NCBI RefSeq assembly: GCF_000758525.1
Contig: NZ_CP009241.1
Location: 7,049,501 to 7,113,500, forward strand
Reading direction: 5' to 3'
Length of the DNA stretch: 64,000 nt
Source: Paenibacillus sp. FSL H7-0357
Lineage (GTDB): Bacteria; Bacillota; Bacilli; Paenibacillales; Paenibacillaceae
Part shown: piece after piece, positions 27,262 through 35,776 of the stretch
Numbering within the stretch: position 1 is the stretch's first letter
Layout of the letters: each line of letters starts with the position of its first letter
Notes under the pieces: generated by a model
Told to the model about the DNA's origin: nothing
Database searches by the model: none
Seen by the model: only the letters and a program-made list of their open reading frames with translations
Translations under genes and position numbers: made by a program

Positions 27262-28230
27262 TTAGCCCATAAGCGCGGCCATCAAGGCCTTCTGCGCATG
27301 CAGGCGGTTCTCGGCCTGGTCAAAGATGACCGAATTCGGCCCGTCGATTACACCGGTGCTGACCTCTTCCTCGCGGTGGGCCGGCAGGCAATGCAGGAAC
27401 AGGTAGTCGCTCTTCGCGCCTTTGACCAGTTCCTCATTGACCTGATAGTCCTTGAACGCCGCTTCGCGAGCCAGCTGCTCGGCCTCAAAGCCCATGCTCG
27501 CCCACACGTCCGTGTAGATGACATCGGCATCCTGCACCGCTTCCTGCGGGCTGCGGGTAATAACGATGACAGACCCCGTCTCCTTGGCGATCTCCCGCGC
27601 TTCCGCGACCACAGCGGCATCCGGCTCATAGCCTTCCGGTCCGGCGATGGAGACATGCACACCCAGCTTGGCTCCGCCGATCAGCAGGGAATGTGCCATG
27701 TTGTTGCCGTCGCCGATATAAGCCAGCTTCAACCCTTTAAGCTTACCCTTGTGCTCATAGACCGTCTGGTAATCGGCCAGCACCTGGCAAGGATGCGCCA
27801 GGTCGCTCAGCCCGTTGATTACAGGAACTGAGGCATAACGCGCCAGATCCTCCACTTTATCATGGCCAAAGGTACGGATCATGATGCCGTCAAGATAACG
27901 GGACATTACCTGCGCCGTATCGCCGACCGTTTCTCCGCGTCCGAGCTGAATGTCATTTTTGCTTAAGAAAAGCGCATGTCCGCCCAGCTGATACATCCCC
28001 ACTTCAAATGAAACGCGTGTGCGGGTTGAGGATTTCTCGAAGATCAGTCCGATCGTCTTGCCCTTTAGCGGCTGATAGACCTCGCCGTTCTTTTGCTTCT
28101 GTTTCAGCTCGATGGCCAAATCGATCAAATACGTGATTTCTTCCGGACTGTAATCGTTCAGCTCCAGTAAATCCCGGCCTTTGAGCTGCTGTGCGATTGT
28201 ATTCGCAGCGTTTTGTACACCCTGGCTCAT
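27262..28230 (-). CDS. argF: Ornithine carbamoyltransferase
   Basis: A 322-residue transferase making citrulline from ornithine and carbamoyl phosphate. It carries the carbamoyl phosphate motif SSTRTRVSFE, HPCQVLADYQT and the ornithine-binding HCLPAHRE. Its ATG at 28230 overlaps the argD stop by four bases (ATGA), a sign of translational coupling. Copy A of the palindromic element follows its stop after about 80 bases on the argG side. Confidence 0.96.
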   Translation of the reverse strand: MSQGVQNAANTIAQQLKGRDLLELNDYSPEEITYLIDLAIELKQKQKNGEVYQPLKGKTIGLIFEKSSTRTRVSFEVGMYQLGGHALFLSKNDIQLGRGETVGDTAQVMSRYLDGIMIRTFGHDKVEDLARYASVPVINGLSDLAHPCQVLADYQTVYEHKGKLKGLKLAYIGDGNNMAHSLLIGGAKLGVHVSIAGPEGYEPDAAVVAEAREIAKETGSVIVITRSPQEAVQDADVIYTDVWASMGFEAEQLAREAAFKDYQVNEELVKGAKSDYLFLHCLPAHREEEVSTGVIDGPNSVIFDQAENRLHAQKALMAALMG

Positions 28231-29513
28231 GAACCTGCCTCCCCGTTTTCTTTGTTAGCATAAGTATGAATTAGTTCGGAAAGGATGTCCACCGCCTGGT
28301 GGATCTCCTCTTTGCTTACATATAAATTAGGCAGCAGCCGAATCACATTCGGTCCGGCCTGTACGAACAGCAATCCCTGCTTCTGTCCGGCCAGCACAAT
28401 ATCGCTTACCGGTGACTGGCATTCGATGCCGATCAACAAGCCTTTGCCGCGGATCTCCTTCACAAACGGCGTATCTGCCAGCTTCTCTCCCAGCAATCCG
28501 GTGAGGTACCGGCCCATTTCGGCTGCGCGCTGCGGCAGCTCATCTTCGAGCATCGTCTCGATGGTCGCTTCCATCACCGCTGCGGCAAGCGGCGTGCCCC
28601 CGAAGGTGCTCGCATGGCTGCCCGGGCTGAAGGCTTCACGCAAATAGCCTTTGCCCAGCATAACCCCCGCCGGAAAACCGCTGGCCACACCTTTGGCCAA
28701 AGTGAAAATATCCGGCTCAATGCCGTAATGCTGATGTGCAAACAGCTTGCCTGTACGGCCCATGCCGGTCTGCACTTCATCGACGATCAGCAGCAGACCA
28801 TGCTCCTTGCACAGCTCCACCACTGCGTCCAGGAACTCCTGCTGCACCTCAAGCACACCGCCTTCCGCCAGCACCATCTCCAGCATAATGGCTGCGGTAT
28901 TCTCGGAGATCGCTTCCTTAAGCGCCGGAAGATCATGCAAAGGCACCGTCTTAAAGCCTGCCGGAAGCGGCAGGAAGCCTTCTTTAACCTTCTGCTGGCC
29001 GGTAGCCGTAAGTGTCGCCAATGTGCGGCCATGGAAGGATTGTTCGAACGTGATAACCTCATAACGCCCCGTGCCCTTTACCTTCTGGTGATAGCGGCGG
29101 GCCAGCTTGATCGCAGCCTCATTCGCTTCTGCTCCACTATTGCAAAAGAATACCTGATCCGCACAGCTGTTGCCCGTAAGCAGCGCAGCTACCCGGTCCT
29201 GGCCCGGAATGTGGAACAGGTTCGACACATGCCATAGCGTATCAATCTGCGCCTTCAGCTTCGCGCCAACCTTCTCCGGAGCGTGCCCCAGACTGGTCAC
29301 AGCCAGACCACACATGAAATCGAGATATTTGTTGCCCTGATCATCCCATACCCAGCTGCCTTTGCCCTTGACCAGACTAATGTCATATCTGGCATAGGAC
29401 GGGAATACCGCACCCAGCTTGGCAGGAGCAGCCCCCTGATCCTCCAGTTCCGCTGAACGGTTTTCCGTTGCCCCTGTCAAAGAATCCTTTTCCGCTTGCG
29501 TTAGCTTACTCAT
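28227..29513 (-). CDS. argD: Acetylornithine aminotransferase
   Basis: A 428-residue PLP-dependent class III transaminase. The PLP lysine lies in FTLAKGVASGFPAG, with the cofactor motif LLIVDEVQTGMGRTG before it. It makes N-acetylornithine in the acetylated pathway. The N-terminal 25 residues extend beyond the usual enzyme, and a start further in is possible. It is coupled to argF downstream and separated from argB by a 107-base palindromic element. Confidence 0.94.
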   Translation of the reverse strand: MSKLTQAEKDSLTGATENRSAELEDQGAAPAKLGAVFPSYARYDISLVKGKGSWVWDDQGNKYLDFMCGLAVTSLGHAPEKVGAKLKAQIDTLWHVSNLFHIPGQDRVAALLTGNSCADQVFFCNSGAEANEAAIKLARRYHQKVKGTGRYEVITFEQSFHGRTLATLTATGQQKVKEGFLPLPAGFKTVPLHDLPALKEAISENTAAIMLEMVLAEGGVLEVQQEFLDAVVELCKEHGLLLIVDEVQTGMGRTGKLFAHQHYGIEPDIFTLAKGVASGFPAGVMLGKGYLREAFSPGSHASTFGGTPLAAAVMEATIETMLEDELPQRAAEMGRYLTGLLGEKLADTPFVKEIRGKGLLIGIECQSPVSDIVLAGQKQGLLFVQAGPNVIRLLPNLYVSKEEIHQAVDILSELIHTYANKENGEAGS

Positions 29514-29631
29514 TCTTAGTCACTCTCCCACCATGCTGCTTCCGGTATTCCGGCAGCGCTGTATTTTGTAATTCCAATCAGAATGCGGCTGTGCACTATA
29601 TCTTCTCTTGCATTCTATCAAATTCAGCTAC

Positions 29632-29738
29632 ATAAGTTGAAATTTAGATTTACCGATCCGGCATAGAACGCAACTGCGGTGAATGTTTGGACTTCCGGCC
29701 GTTGCTTATGCCCTAGGTAGTTCTTTTGTTCAACTTAT
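29632..29738. repeat. MITE-like palindromic element, copy C (argB-argD gap, internally deleted)
   Basis: It is bounded by perfect 10-base terminal inverted repeats ATAAGTTGAA (29632-29641) and TTCAACTTAT (29729-29738). It keeps the left core seen in the other copies (GCAACTGCG, then GTTTGGACTTCCGGCCG at about 29686-29702) but lacks the long central stem. It ends one base before the argB stop codon. Confidence 0.7.
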
Positions 29739-29739
29739 A

Positions 29740-30558
29740 TTAGGAAGAGATAATTCTCGTTCCCAGCTCTTCGCCCTGCAGCACCCGGCTGAGTACTTTC
29801 GGCTCCTTGCCGTCCACAATAACGACCTCCGACACACTGCCCTGAATGCAGTCCATCGCGGCCCGAACTTTAGGAATCATCCCGCCGTAGATTTCGCCGC
29901 TTTCGATCAATTCTTCAATCTCCGCCACCGTCACCGACGGAAGCACGATCTTCTGTCCTTCCACTGTACGCATAATGCCGGGAACATCCGTCACTACAAT
30001 CATTTTGGGCGACTCCACAAAAGAAGCCACTGCTCCGGCTGCAGTATCCGCATTAATATTGTAGCGCTGGCCCGCAGCATCCACACCGATAGGAGCAATT
30101 ACAGGAATATAGCCCAAATCAAGAATACCCTCGATGATCTCTGCTTTGACCGCGGTTACTTCACCGACCTGGCCCACTTCATCGCTGTTCGCTACCGGTT
30201 TGGCCATGATGAGATTCCCGTCGACACCAGATAGGCCAAGGGCCTGCCCGCCGCTGCCCTGAATTCTTCGGACAATCGCCTTGTTGATACTCCCGGCTAA
30301 GGTCATCTCCACCACATCCAGCACTTCCTCGGTCGTCACCCGCAGGCCGTTCACGAAACGGCTCTCAATACCCAGCTTCGCCAAATTTCCGGAGATGGCC
30401 GGGCCACCGCCGTGAACGATCACAGGCTTCACACCGCTGCTCTGCAACTCTCTTAAATCCTCAAAAAAAGAGTCAGGCAATGCCGCCAGCGTACTGCCGC
30501 CGCATTTCATCACGAACAGCCCGCCAGCCTTATTCTTCTCTATACGTTCATCGGTCAT
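29740..30558 (-). CDS. argB: Acetylglutamate kinase
   Basis: A 272-residue amino-acid kinase that phosphorylates N-acetylglutamate. It has the Gly-rich start FVMKCGGSTL, the substrate loop VIVHGGGPAIS and the ADP-binding region near the C-terminus. It starts ATG 30558, 40 bases after argJ, behind GGAAGGAT. Whether it is arginine-feedback sensitive is not evident from the sequence. Confidence 0.95.
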   Translation of the reverse strand: MTDERIEKNKAGGLFVMKCGGSTLAALPDSFFEDLRELQSSGVKPVIVHGGGPAISGNLAKLGIESRFVNGLRVTTEEVLDVVEMTLAGSINKAIVRRIQGSGGQALGLSGVDGNLIMAKPVANSDEVGQVGEVTAVKAEIIEGILDLGYIPVIAPIGVDAAGQRYNINADTAAGAVASFVESPKMIVVTDVPGIMRTVEGQKIVLPSVTVAEIEELIESGEIYGGMIPKVRAAMDCIQGSVSEVVIVDGKEPKVLSRVLQGEELGTRIISS

Positions 30559-30598
30559 AGTATCGGTATCCTTCCCATGGACTTATGCAACAGGTTGG

Positions 30599-31831
30599 TC
30601 AGGTACGGTAGGCCGCATTGATCCGCACATAATCATAAGTGAGATCACAGCCCCAGGCTGTAGCCGTACCGTCCCCATCAGATAAAGCTACGGTAATCAA
30701 TATCGTATCGCTCTTTTGCAAATAGTGAAGTGCCTTCTCTTCATCAAAAGCAACCGGACGCGACTGCTTCAGCACCTCGATCTCTCCCAGCGAAATGTCT
30801 ACACGCTCTGGTGATACAGGAACTCCCGCGCGTCCCACCGCAGCAATAATTCTTCCCCAGTTGGCATCCGCACCGAATATCGCCGATTTGACCAGACTGG
30901 AGCCGACCACCGTTTTGGCAATCGCACCTGCAGCCTCGTCATGGACCGCCCCGCTGATCTGCACTTCAATAAGCTTCGTTGCACCCTCGCCGTCACGGGC
31001 AATTGCCTTGGCCAACGTCTTGCAGACATGTATAAACGCAGCAGCAAAAGCATCCCAATCCGGATGAAGCCGCGTCAGCTTCTCGTTCCCGGCCAGACCG
31101 CTGGCCATCGCTACCAGCATATCATTGGTGCTCGTATCTCCATCCACCGTGATCATATTAAATGTTGAATTGGTAGCCGTGCGCAGCAGGGTCAGCAGAG
31201 CTTCCCCATCAATGACCGCATCCGTGGTCATGAAGCCCAGCATCGTGGCCATATTGGGATGAATCATTCCCGAACCTTTAGCCGCTCCGGCAATTGTAAC
31301 TTCCTCGCCGCCGACAAGTACCTTCACGCAGCATTCTTTTTTCACCAGATCGGTAGTCAAAATAGCCTGGCAGAATTCCTCCGCACCAGCCGCTCCCTCA
31401 TCCAGCTTCTCCGGAAGTCCGGCTATTCCGCTGCGTACACAATCCATCTTCAGCAGCTCACCGATTACCCCGGTAGAAGCGACCGCCACATCCAGCTCAT
31501 TCACACCAAGATGACGTGCAGCGGCGGCGCGCATTTCATAGGCATCGGCTTCCCCCTGTTCACCAGTGCAGGCATTGGCGTTTCCGCTGTTTACGATTAC
31601 CGCCTGCAATACCCCGTTCGCCAGACTTTCCCGTGTCACCTTCAGCGGAGCAGCCTGAAATACATTGGTCGTATAGACAGCAGCAGCTGTGGCAGGCACC
31701 TCGCAAAGGATGGCCGCAAGGTCATTGCGGTCTGTTTTTTTGAGGCCGCAGTGCAGCCCTCCAGAGGTAAATCCCTTCGGTGCAGTTATACTTCCGCCTT
31801 CCACGACGGTATATGCTTTAATCTCATTCAT
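30599..31831 (-). CDS. argJ: Bifunctional glutamate N-acetyltransferase/ornithine acetyltransferase
   Basis: A 410-residue protein of the self-cleaving ArgJ family. The processing site is in HPNMATMLGFMTTD, where Thr becomes the nucleophile of the beta chain. It recycles the acetyl group from N-acetylornithine to glutamate, making the pathway cyclic. The start is ATG 31831, 21 bases after argC, with a weak ribosome site. No separate argA or argE is seen in this window. Confidence 0.95.
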   Translation of the reverse strand: MNEIKAYTVVEGGSITAPKGFTSGGLHCGLKKTDRNDLAAILCEVPATAAAVYTTNVFQAAPLKVTRESLANGVLQAVIVNSGNANACTGEQGEADAYEMRAAAARHLGVNELDVAVASTGVIGELLKMDCVRSGIAGLPEKLDEGAAGAEEFCQAILTTDLVKKECCVKVLVGGEEVTIAGAAKGSGMIHPNMATMLGFMTTDAVIDGEALLTLLRTATNSTFNMITVDGDTSTNDMLVAMASGLAGNEKLTRLHPDWDAFAAAFIHVCKTLAKAIARDGEGATKLIEVQISGAVHDEAAGAIAKTVVGSSLVKSAIFGADANWGRIIAAVGRAGVPVSPERVDISLGEIEVLKQSRPVAFDEEKALHYLQKSDTILITVALSDGDGTATAWGCDLTYDYVRINAAYRT

Positions 31832-31852
31832 TGTATGTTTGACCGCTGAACC

Positions 31853-32908
31853 TTACGGATACACAGGCGTGTAGCCAAGGCCACGGGTTTCCTCCCATCC
31901 CATCATCAAATTCAGGTTCTGAATCGCTTGCCCTGCTGCGCCCTTAACGATGTTGTCAATCACGGACACTATGGTAACCCGACCTGTACGACCATCTGTG
32001 GCAAACCCGATATCGCAGTAGTTGGAGCCGCTGACTTCTTTCGTCGCCGGAACTACGCCAGCCCCGCGGACGCGGACAAACGGTCTGCCTTCATAATACT
32101 CACGGTATAATTCCACAAAATCCTGCTCGCTATAATTTCCGTTCATCCCGGCATACATCGTACTCATAATCCCCCGGTTCATCGGAACCAGATGCGTAGT
32201 GAACGTTACGGTTACCTTCTCTCCGGCAATCTCCGTGAGGACCTGCTCAATTTCGGGGATATGCTGGTGTTTGTTGATTTTATAGGCTTTGAGATTCTCA
32301 TTGATCTCGGCAAAATGGACCATCAGACTCGTTCCGCGCCCTGCCCCGGAAACTCCCGATTTTGCATCAATAATGATACTGTCATGCTTAATCCAGCCTG
32401 CCTTCAGAGCCGGAATCAGCCCCAGCAGTGTTGCCGTAGGATAACAGCCCGGATTAGAGATAAAATCCACGCCGGCGGCACGTTCCCCGAATACCTCACA
32501 TAAGCCGTAGACCGCCTGCTCCAGGTAAGCTTGAGGGGGAGCCGGATGCTTATACCACTGTTCATACTCCGCACCGTCTTTCAGCCGGAAATCACCCGAT
32601 AAATCGACGACCTTCAGTCCTGCCTCCAGCAATTGCGGCACCAGCTTCGCACTGACTCCCGACGGCGTAGCCGTGAACACGACATCCGCCCTTCCGGCGA
32701 TCTCTGCCGGGTCTACACCATCCAGATTGCGCTGGATAATTCCCGTTAAGTGGGGGAAACCATTCTCAATGGGCTCGCCCGCACTCGATGAGGAGATCAC
32801 TGATGTAACCTCTATATCAGGGTGGTTCTGCAGCAGCCTAATCAGCTCCACGCCTCCATAACCCGTTGATCCGACAATTGCCGCTCTCAGCTTGCCTTCC
32901 ACTGTCAT
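31853..32908 (-). CDS. argC: N-acetyl-gamma-glutamyl-phosphate reductase
   Basis: A 351-residue NADPH-dependent reductase with the dinucleotide motif VGSTGYGGVEL and the active-site Cys in SNPGCYPTA. I use ATG 32908 (AGGAAG five to eight bases upstream) rather than ATG 32926, which has no ribosome site. It is the first gene of the arginine cluster, behind the promoter at 32961-32989. Confidence 0.94.
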   Translation of the reverse strand: MTVEGKLRAAIVGSTGYGGVELIRLLQNHPDIEVTSVISSSSAGEPIENGFPHLTGIIQRNLDGVDPAEIAGRADVVFTATPSGVSAKLVPQLLEAGLKVVDLSGDFRLKDGAEYEQWYKHPAPPQAYLEQAVYGLCEVFGERAAGVDFISNPGCYPTATLLGLIPALKAGWIKHDSIIIDAKSGVSGAGRGTSLMVHFAEINENLKAYKINKHQHIPEIEQVLTEIAGEKVTVTFTTHLVPMNRGIMSTMYAGMNGNYSEQDFVELYREYYEGRPFVRVRGAGVVPATKEVSGSNYCDIGFATDGRTGRVTIVSVIDNIVKGAAGQAIQNLNLMMGWEETRGLGYTPVYP

Positions 32909-32960
32909 CCCCACTTCCTGCTTCATGAATTGAATGAATACCGTCCTGCAAATATGTATT

Positions 32961-32989
32961 ATTATACGTCCGAATTAATATAAATACAA
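32961..32989 (-). promoter_or_regulatory. Putative sigma-A promoter of the arginine cluster
   Basis: On the minus strand TTGTAT and a perfect TATAAT lie 17 bases apart, 53 bases before argC. The leader contains AT-rich ATTCATTCAATTCATGAA, which loosely resembles an ArgR box, but the match is too weak to claim. Confidence 0.6.
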
Positions 32990-33054
32990 CATGTTGCGTC
33001 AACTTTATTCCAAGCATTTTTAGATTTCCACCGCAGCCCGTGACCCGATATCTA

Positions 33055-33107
33055 AGAAAAAAGAGAAGCGTTGAGCTTCCCCTAAGGAAAAATCTATGCT
33101 TCTCTTT
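33055..33107 (-). terminator. Terminator after the YitT-family gene
   Basis: Read on the minus strand, AAGAGAAGC (inside the last codons of the gene) pairs with GCTTCTCTT and is followed by TTTTTT. The stem begins before the TAG stop codon. Confidence 0.75.
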
Positions 33108-33978
33108 TAAAGCCTTCGCCCAATACTTCATGAGCCTCCGTTATAATGACAAACGCGCCCGGATCGACTGAGCGGACAATGGCTTTCAGCCTCGTAATCT
33201 CATTCTGCCCGACAACTGCCATGAGCACCGTACGATTGTCACCAGTATATCCGCCCTCAGCCTTCAGCTTAGTCAGACCACGGTCCAGGTCGTTTAAGAT
33301 CGCCTGCGATATCTCTTCCGTCTGATCCGAAATAATATACGCAACTTTGGTCGTACTAAAGCCTACCTCCAGCGCGTTGATTACCTTGCCTGTAACGAAC
33401 AGCCCGATCAATGCGTACATCGCCTGCTCCATCCCCAGTACAAAAGCAGCCAGCGTGATGACCGTGCCGTCCAGCAGCACAACGGAGAGTGAGAAGCTGA
33501 ACCCGGTGATCTTCTGGATAATCTGCGCCAGAATGGTCAAACCACCTGTCGAACCGCGCCCGCGGAAAACCAGACCCAGACCCAGCCCCACGCCGATACC
33601 ACCATAGATAGAAGCCAGCAGCGGGTTTGTTGTAGGAACAGGCCCATCTTTGGTCAGGTAAATAAACAGCGGCAGCACAAAGCTCCCCAGCAAGGAGCGG
33701 ATTCCATATTGCTTGCCGAGAAAAATGATCCCCAGTACAAACAGCGGGATATTCAGCGCCCACTGCGTAAATGCCGGCTCTGCATGAAACCAGGCTTCGG
33801 CAAGTACGGACAATCCCGATACCCCGCCGGATGCAATCTGGTTCGGCAAGAAAAACAGATTAAAAGCAAGCGCGGTAATCAGCGACCCGACCAGGATGAG
33901 CACAATATCTACGGTATGGCGCAGCGGACCGTTCAGCGGGATCAACGGGGGTTTGTTGCGTGAATTGATTTTTTGCAT
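33094..33978 (-). CDS. YitT family membrane protein (YvjA-like)
   Basis: A 294-residue protein with five to six membrane helices (motif LPNQIASGGVSGLSVLAEAW, then GLGLVFRGRGSTGGLTILAQ) and a C-terminal cytoplasmic DUF2179 domain (residues about 220-290, GGYTGDNRTVLMAVV). B. subtilis yvjA lies at the same place, between ftsE and prfB. The function of the family is not established. It is monocistronic. Confidence 0.85.
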   Translation of the reverse strand: MQKINSRNKPPLIPLNGPLRHTVDIVLILVGSLITALAFNLFFLPNQIASGGVSGLSVLAEAWFHAEPAFTQWALNIPLFVLGIIFLGKQYGIRSLLGSFVLPLFIYLTKDGPVPTTNPLLASIYGGIGVGLGLGLVFRGRGSTGGLTILAQIIQKITGFSFSLSVVLLDGTVITLAAFVLGMEQAMYALIGLFVTGKVINALEVGFSTTKVAYIISDQTEEISQAILNDLDRGLTKLKAEGGYTGDNRTVLMAVVGQNEITRLKAIVRSVDPGAFVIITEAHEVLGEGFKREA

Positions 33979-34095
33979 GTATGCCTTTTCTCCTTAAGAT
34001 GTGATCTTGCTTATATATCGCCGTCAAGTCAAGTTGTTGTTCCAGAGCGTTTCAACTACTTTGCGGGAATTACAGGCATTTCATTCTTACATCAC

Positions 34096-34130
34096 AAAAA
34101 TTCCTACACCTCCGAAGACGCGTAGGAATA
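34096..34130 (-). terminator. Terminator after prfB
   Basis: On the minus strand ATTCCTACGC pairs with GTGTAGGAAT across a short loop and is followed by TTTTTG. Confidence 0.8.
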
Positions 34131-34139
34131 CAGTTCTGC

Positions 34140-35253
34140 TTATTCAACCTCTGTTTTAATTTGACTCCGCAAGTACCCGTCAATGAACAGATCCAAATCG
34201 CCGTCCATGACCGCTCCGACATTCCCTGTTTCCACGGAAGTGCGGTGATCCTTTACCATGCTATAGGGATGGAATACATAAGAGCGAATCTGGCTTCCCC
34301 AGGCAATATCAGATTGCTCGCCGCGGATCTCATCCAAATGCTGCTGTTGTTCCTGCAGTTTGCGCTCATACAGCTTGGAACGGAGCATTTTCATTGCCTG
34401 TTCCCGGTTTTTGATCTGCGAGCGCTCGTTCTGGCAGGTTACCACTACACCTGTCGGTAAGTGGGTAATCCGCACGGCAGAGTCGGTTGTATTGATATGC
34501 TGACCGCCTGCGCCGCTCGCCCGGTACGTATCGATCTTCAGATCCTCTGTACGGATCTCCACCTCTACGTCATCGGATATTTCCGGAACGACATCACAGG
34601 AGACAAAAGAAGTATGGCGTCTTCCGGAAGAGTCGAACGGTGAAATGCGCACCAGCCGGTGGACCCCTTTTTCAGTCTTTAAATAGCCATAGGCATTAAA
34701 ACCCTTGATCAGCAGTGTAACACTCTTAATCCCCGCTTCATCACCCGGCAGATAATCGAGCACCTCTACTTTAAATCCGTGCTTTTCCGCCCACCGCGTA
34801 TACATTCGCAGCAGCATCTGTCCCCAATCCTGGGATTCCGTTCCACCAGCACCCGGGTGCAGCTCCAAAATTGCATTCAGCTTGTCATACGGCTGGTTCA
34901 GCAACAGCTGAAGCTCGAACTCATCGACTTTACTGCCCACACTGCGGATGGTTCCGGCAATCTCTGCTGCCAGGGCGTCGTCGCCTTCTTCATCGGCAAG
35001 CTCAGTCATCATTGCGGCATCTTCATAATCCTGCTGCAGCTTCTCATACTGATCCACGCTGGATTTTACCGCGTTCATCTCGGCGATTACACCTTGTGCC
35101 TTCTCAGGATCATCCCAAAATCCGGGAGCAGCCATTTTCTCCTCAAAGTTTGCGATCATCTCCTGCTTCAGATCTAAGTCAAAGAGACCCCCTAAGGTTG
35201 GTTAGTTTCTTGCCTATTTCACGCAGGTCTTGCTTCACGTTAGCATCGATCAT
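34140..35253 (-). CDS. prfB: Peptide chain release factor 2, with programmed +1 frameshift
   Basis: RF2 is encoded in two frames. The first runs from ATG 35253 (behind AAAGGTGAAG) for 24 codons, ending CTT TGA at 35184-35179; the second continues from GAC at 35180 to the stop at 34140. The slip site has the internal Shine-Dalgarno-like AGGGGG just upstream, as in the classic prfB autoregulatory frameshift. The full product is 370 residues with the peptidyl-hydrolase motif [15 protein letters not shown] and the stop-codon SPF-type region (ISPFDSSG). It recognises UGA and UAA. Confidence 0.97.
35176..35200 (-). promoter_or_regulatory. prfB frameshift signal
   Basis: The minus strand reads CTTAGGGGGTCTCTTTGAC: a Shine-Dalgarno-like AGGGGG, then the slippery CTT followed by in-frame TGA and C. 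Low RF2 lets the ribosome slip forward one base and read GAC. Confidence 0.95.
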
Positions 35254-35384
35254 ATGGTTCACTTCACCTTTCAAAAATAAGTGGTTGCGCCGGGCGGCTG
35301 ATTGGACTTAGGCGACATGGGAGTCCAACGCGCTTCGCTGGCGGAATTGGTCTTTAGAACAAAGCGTATTATTCGGTGATGCCC

Positions 35385-35527
35385 GTAACTGCGTGGAATG
35401 TTTGGACTTCCGGCCGCTGTTGTCTTCAGATTTCTTGATTTTATCCGCTATTAGCGGTAGAAATCCGAAGACAAAGGCGGACGCTAGCGCTCCTACAGTT
35501 CCAAACTTCCCCTCCGTTACTCTCACC
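35385..35527. repeat. MITE-like palindromic element, copy B core (prfB-secA gap)
   Basis: It shares with copy A the order GGTGAT, TAACTGCGTGGAATGTTTGG, CGGCCGCTGTT, a 16-base stem (35420-35435 with 35459-35474, one mismatch), GGCGGACGCTAGCGCTCCTA, CAGTTCCAAAC and CACC. The stem sequence itself differs from copy A while staying self-complementary, and the central loop is CCGCTATTAGCGG. The outer ends found in copies A and C are not clear here. Confidence 0.68.
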
Positions 35528-35596
35528 TTCATGGCTAGGTTCTCAAGAACGATTCCGCGTGGTCCGCTTCTTGGTCACCAAAAGATCCCAAAGTCC

Positions 35597-35650
35597 AAAA
35601 AAGCGGCCGGGCCGCAAAACGGGGGAGTCCCCCGGGCCCAGCCGCATTTT
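35597..35650 (-). terminator. GC-rich terminator after secA
   Basis: On the minus strand GCGGCTGGGC pairs with GCCCGGCCGC around an inner GGGGGACTCCCCC hairpin, followed by TTTTTT. It lies about 125 bases after the secA stop. Confidence 0.8.
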
Positions 35651-35776
35651 ATTGTCATTATAACCTTTGAAGCAATGGACAAGACCTAAAGCGCACTTGG
35701 TAAAAAAACATTCGCAGCTTCAGATCTTCTCACTATTTTACCGGAAGACCGGACATCTGAAAATCATCCAAATGTC

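Larger units (their letters stand above)
35254..35776. other. prfB-secA intergenic region
   Basis: These 523 bases hold no convincing gene. Contents from left to right: prfB ribosome site, copy B of the palindromic repeat core (35385-35527), a GC-rich terminator for secA (35597-35650) and about 120 bases without recognised signals. A 74-codon minus-strand frame at 35308-35532 lies across the repeat and is taken as spurious. Confidence 0.65.

Noticed and set aside
32909..32960. ArgR box or T-box in front of argC
   Set aside because: Only a loose AT-rich similarity to an ArgR site; no T-box stem, specifier loop or antiterminator sequence.
35308..35532. 74-codon minus-strand ORF between prfB and secA
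   Set aside because: It runs through the palindromic repeat core, has a repeat-derived sequence and no ribosome site. Such repeats produce spurious frames.
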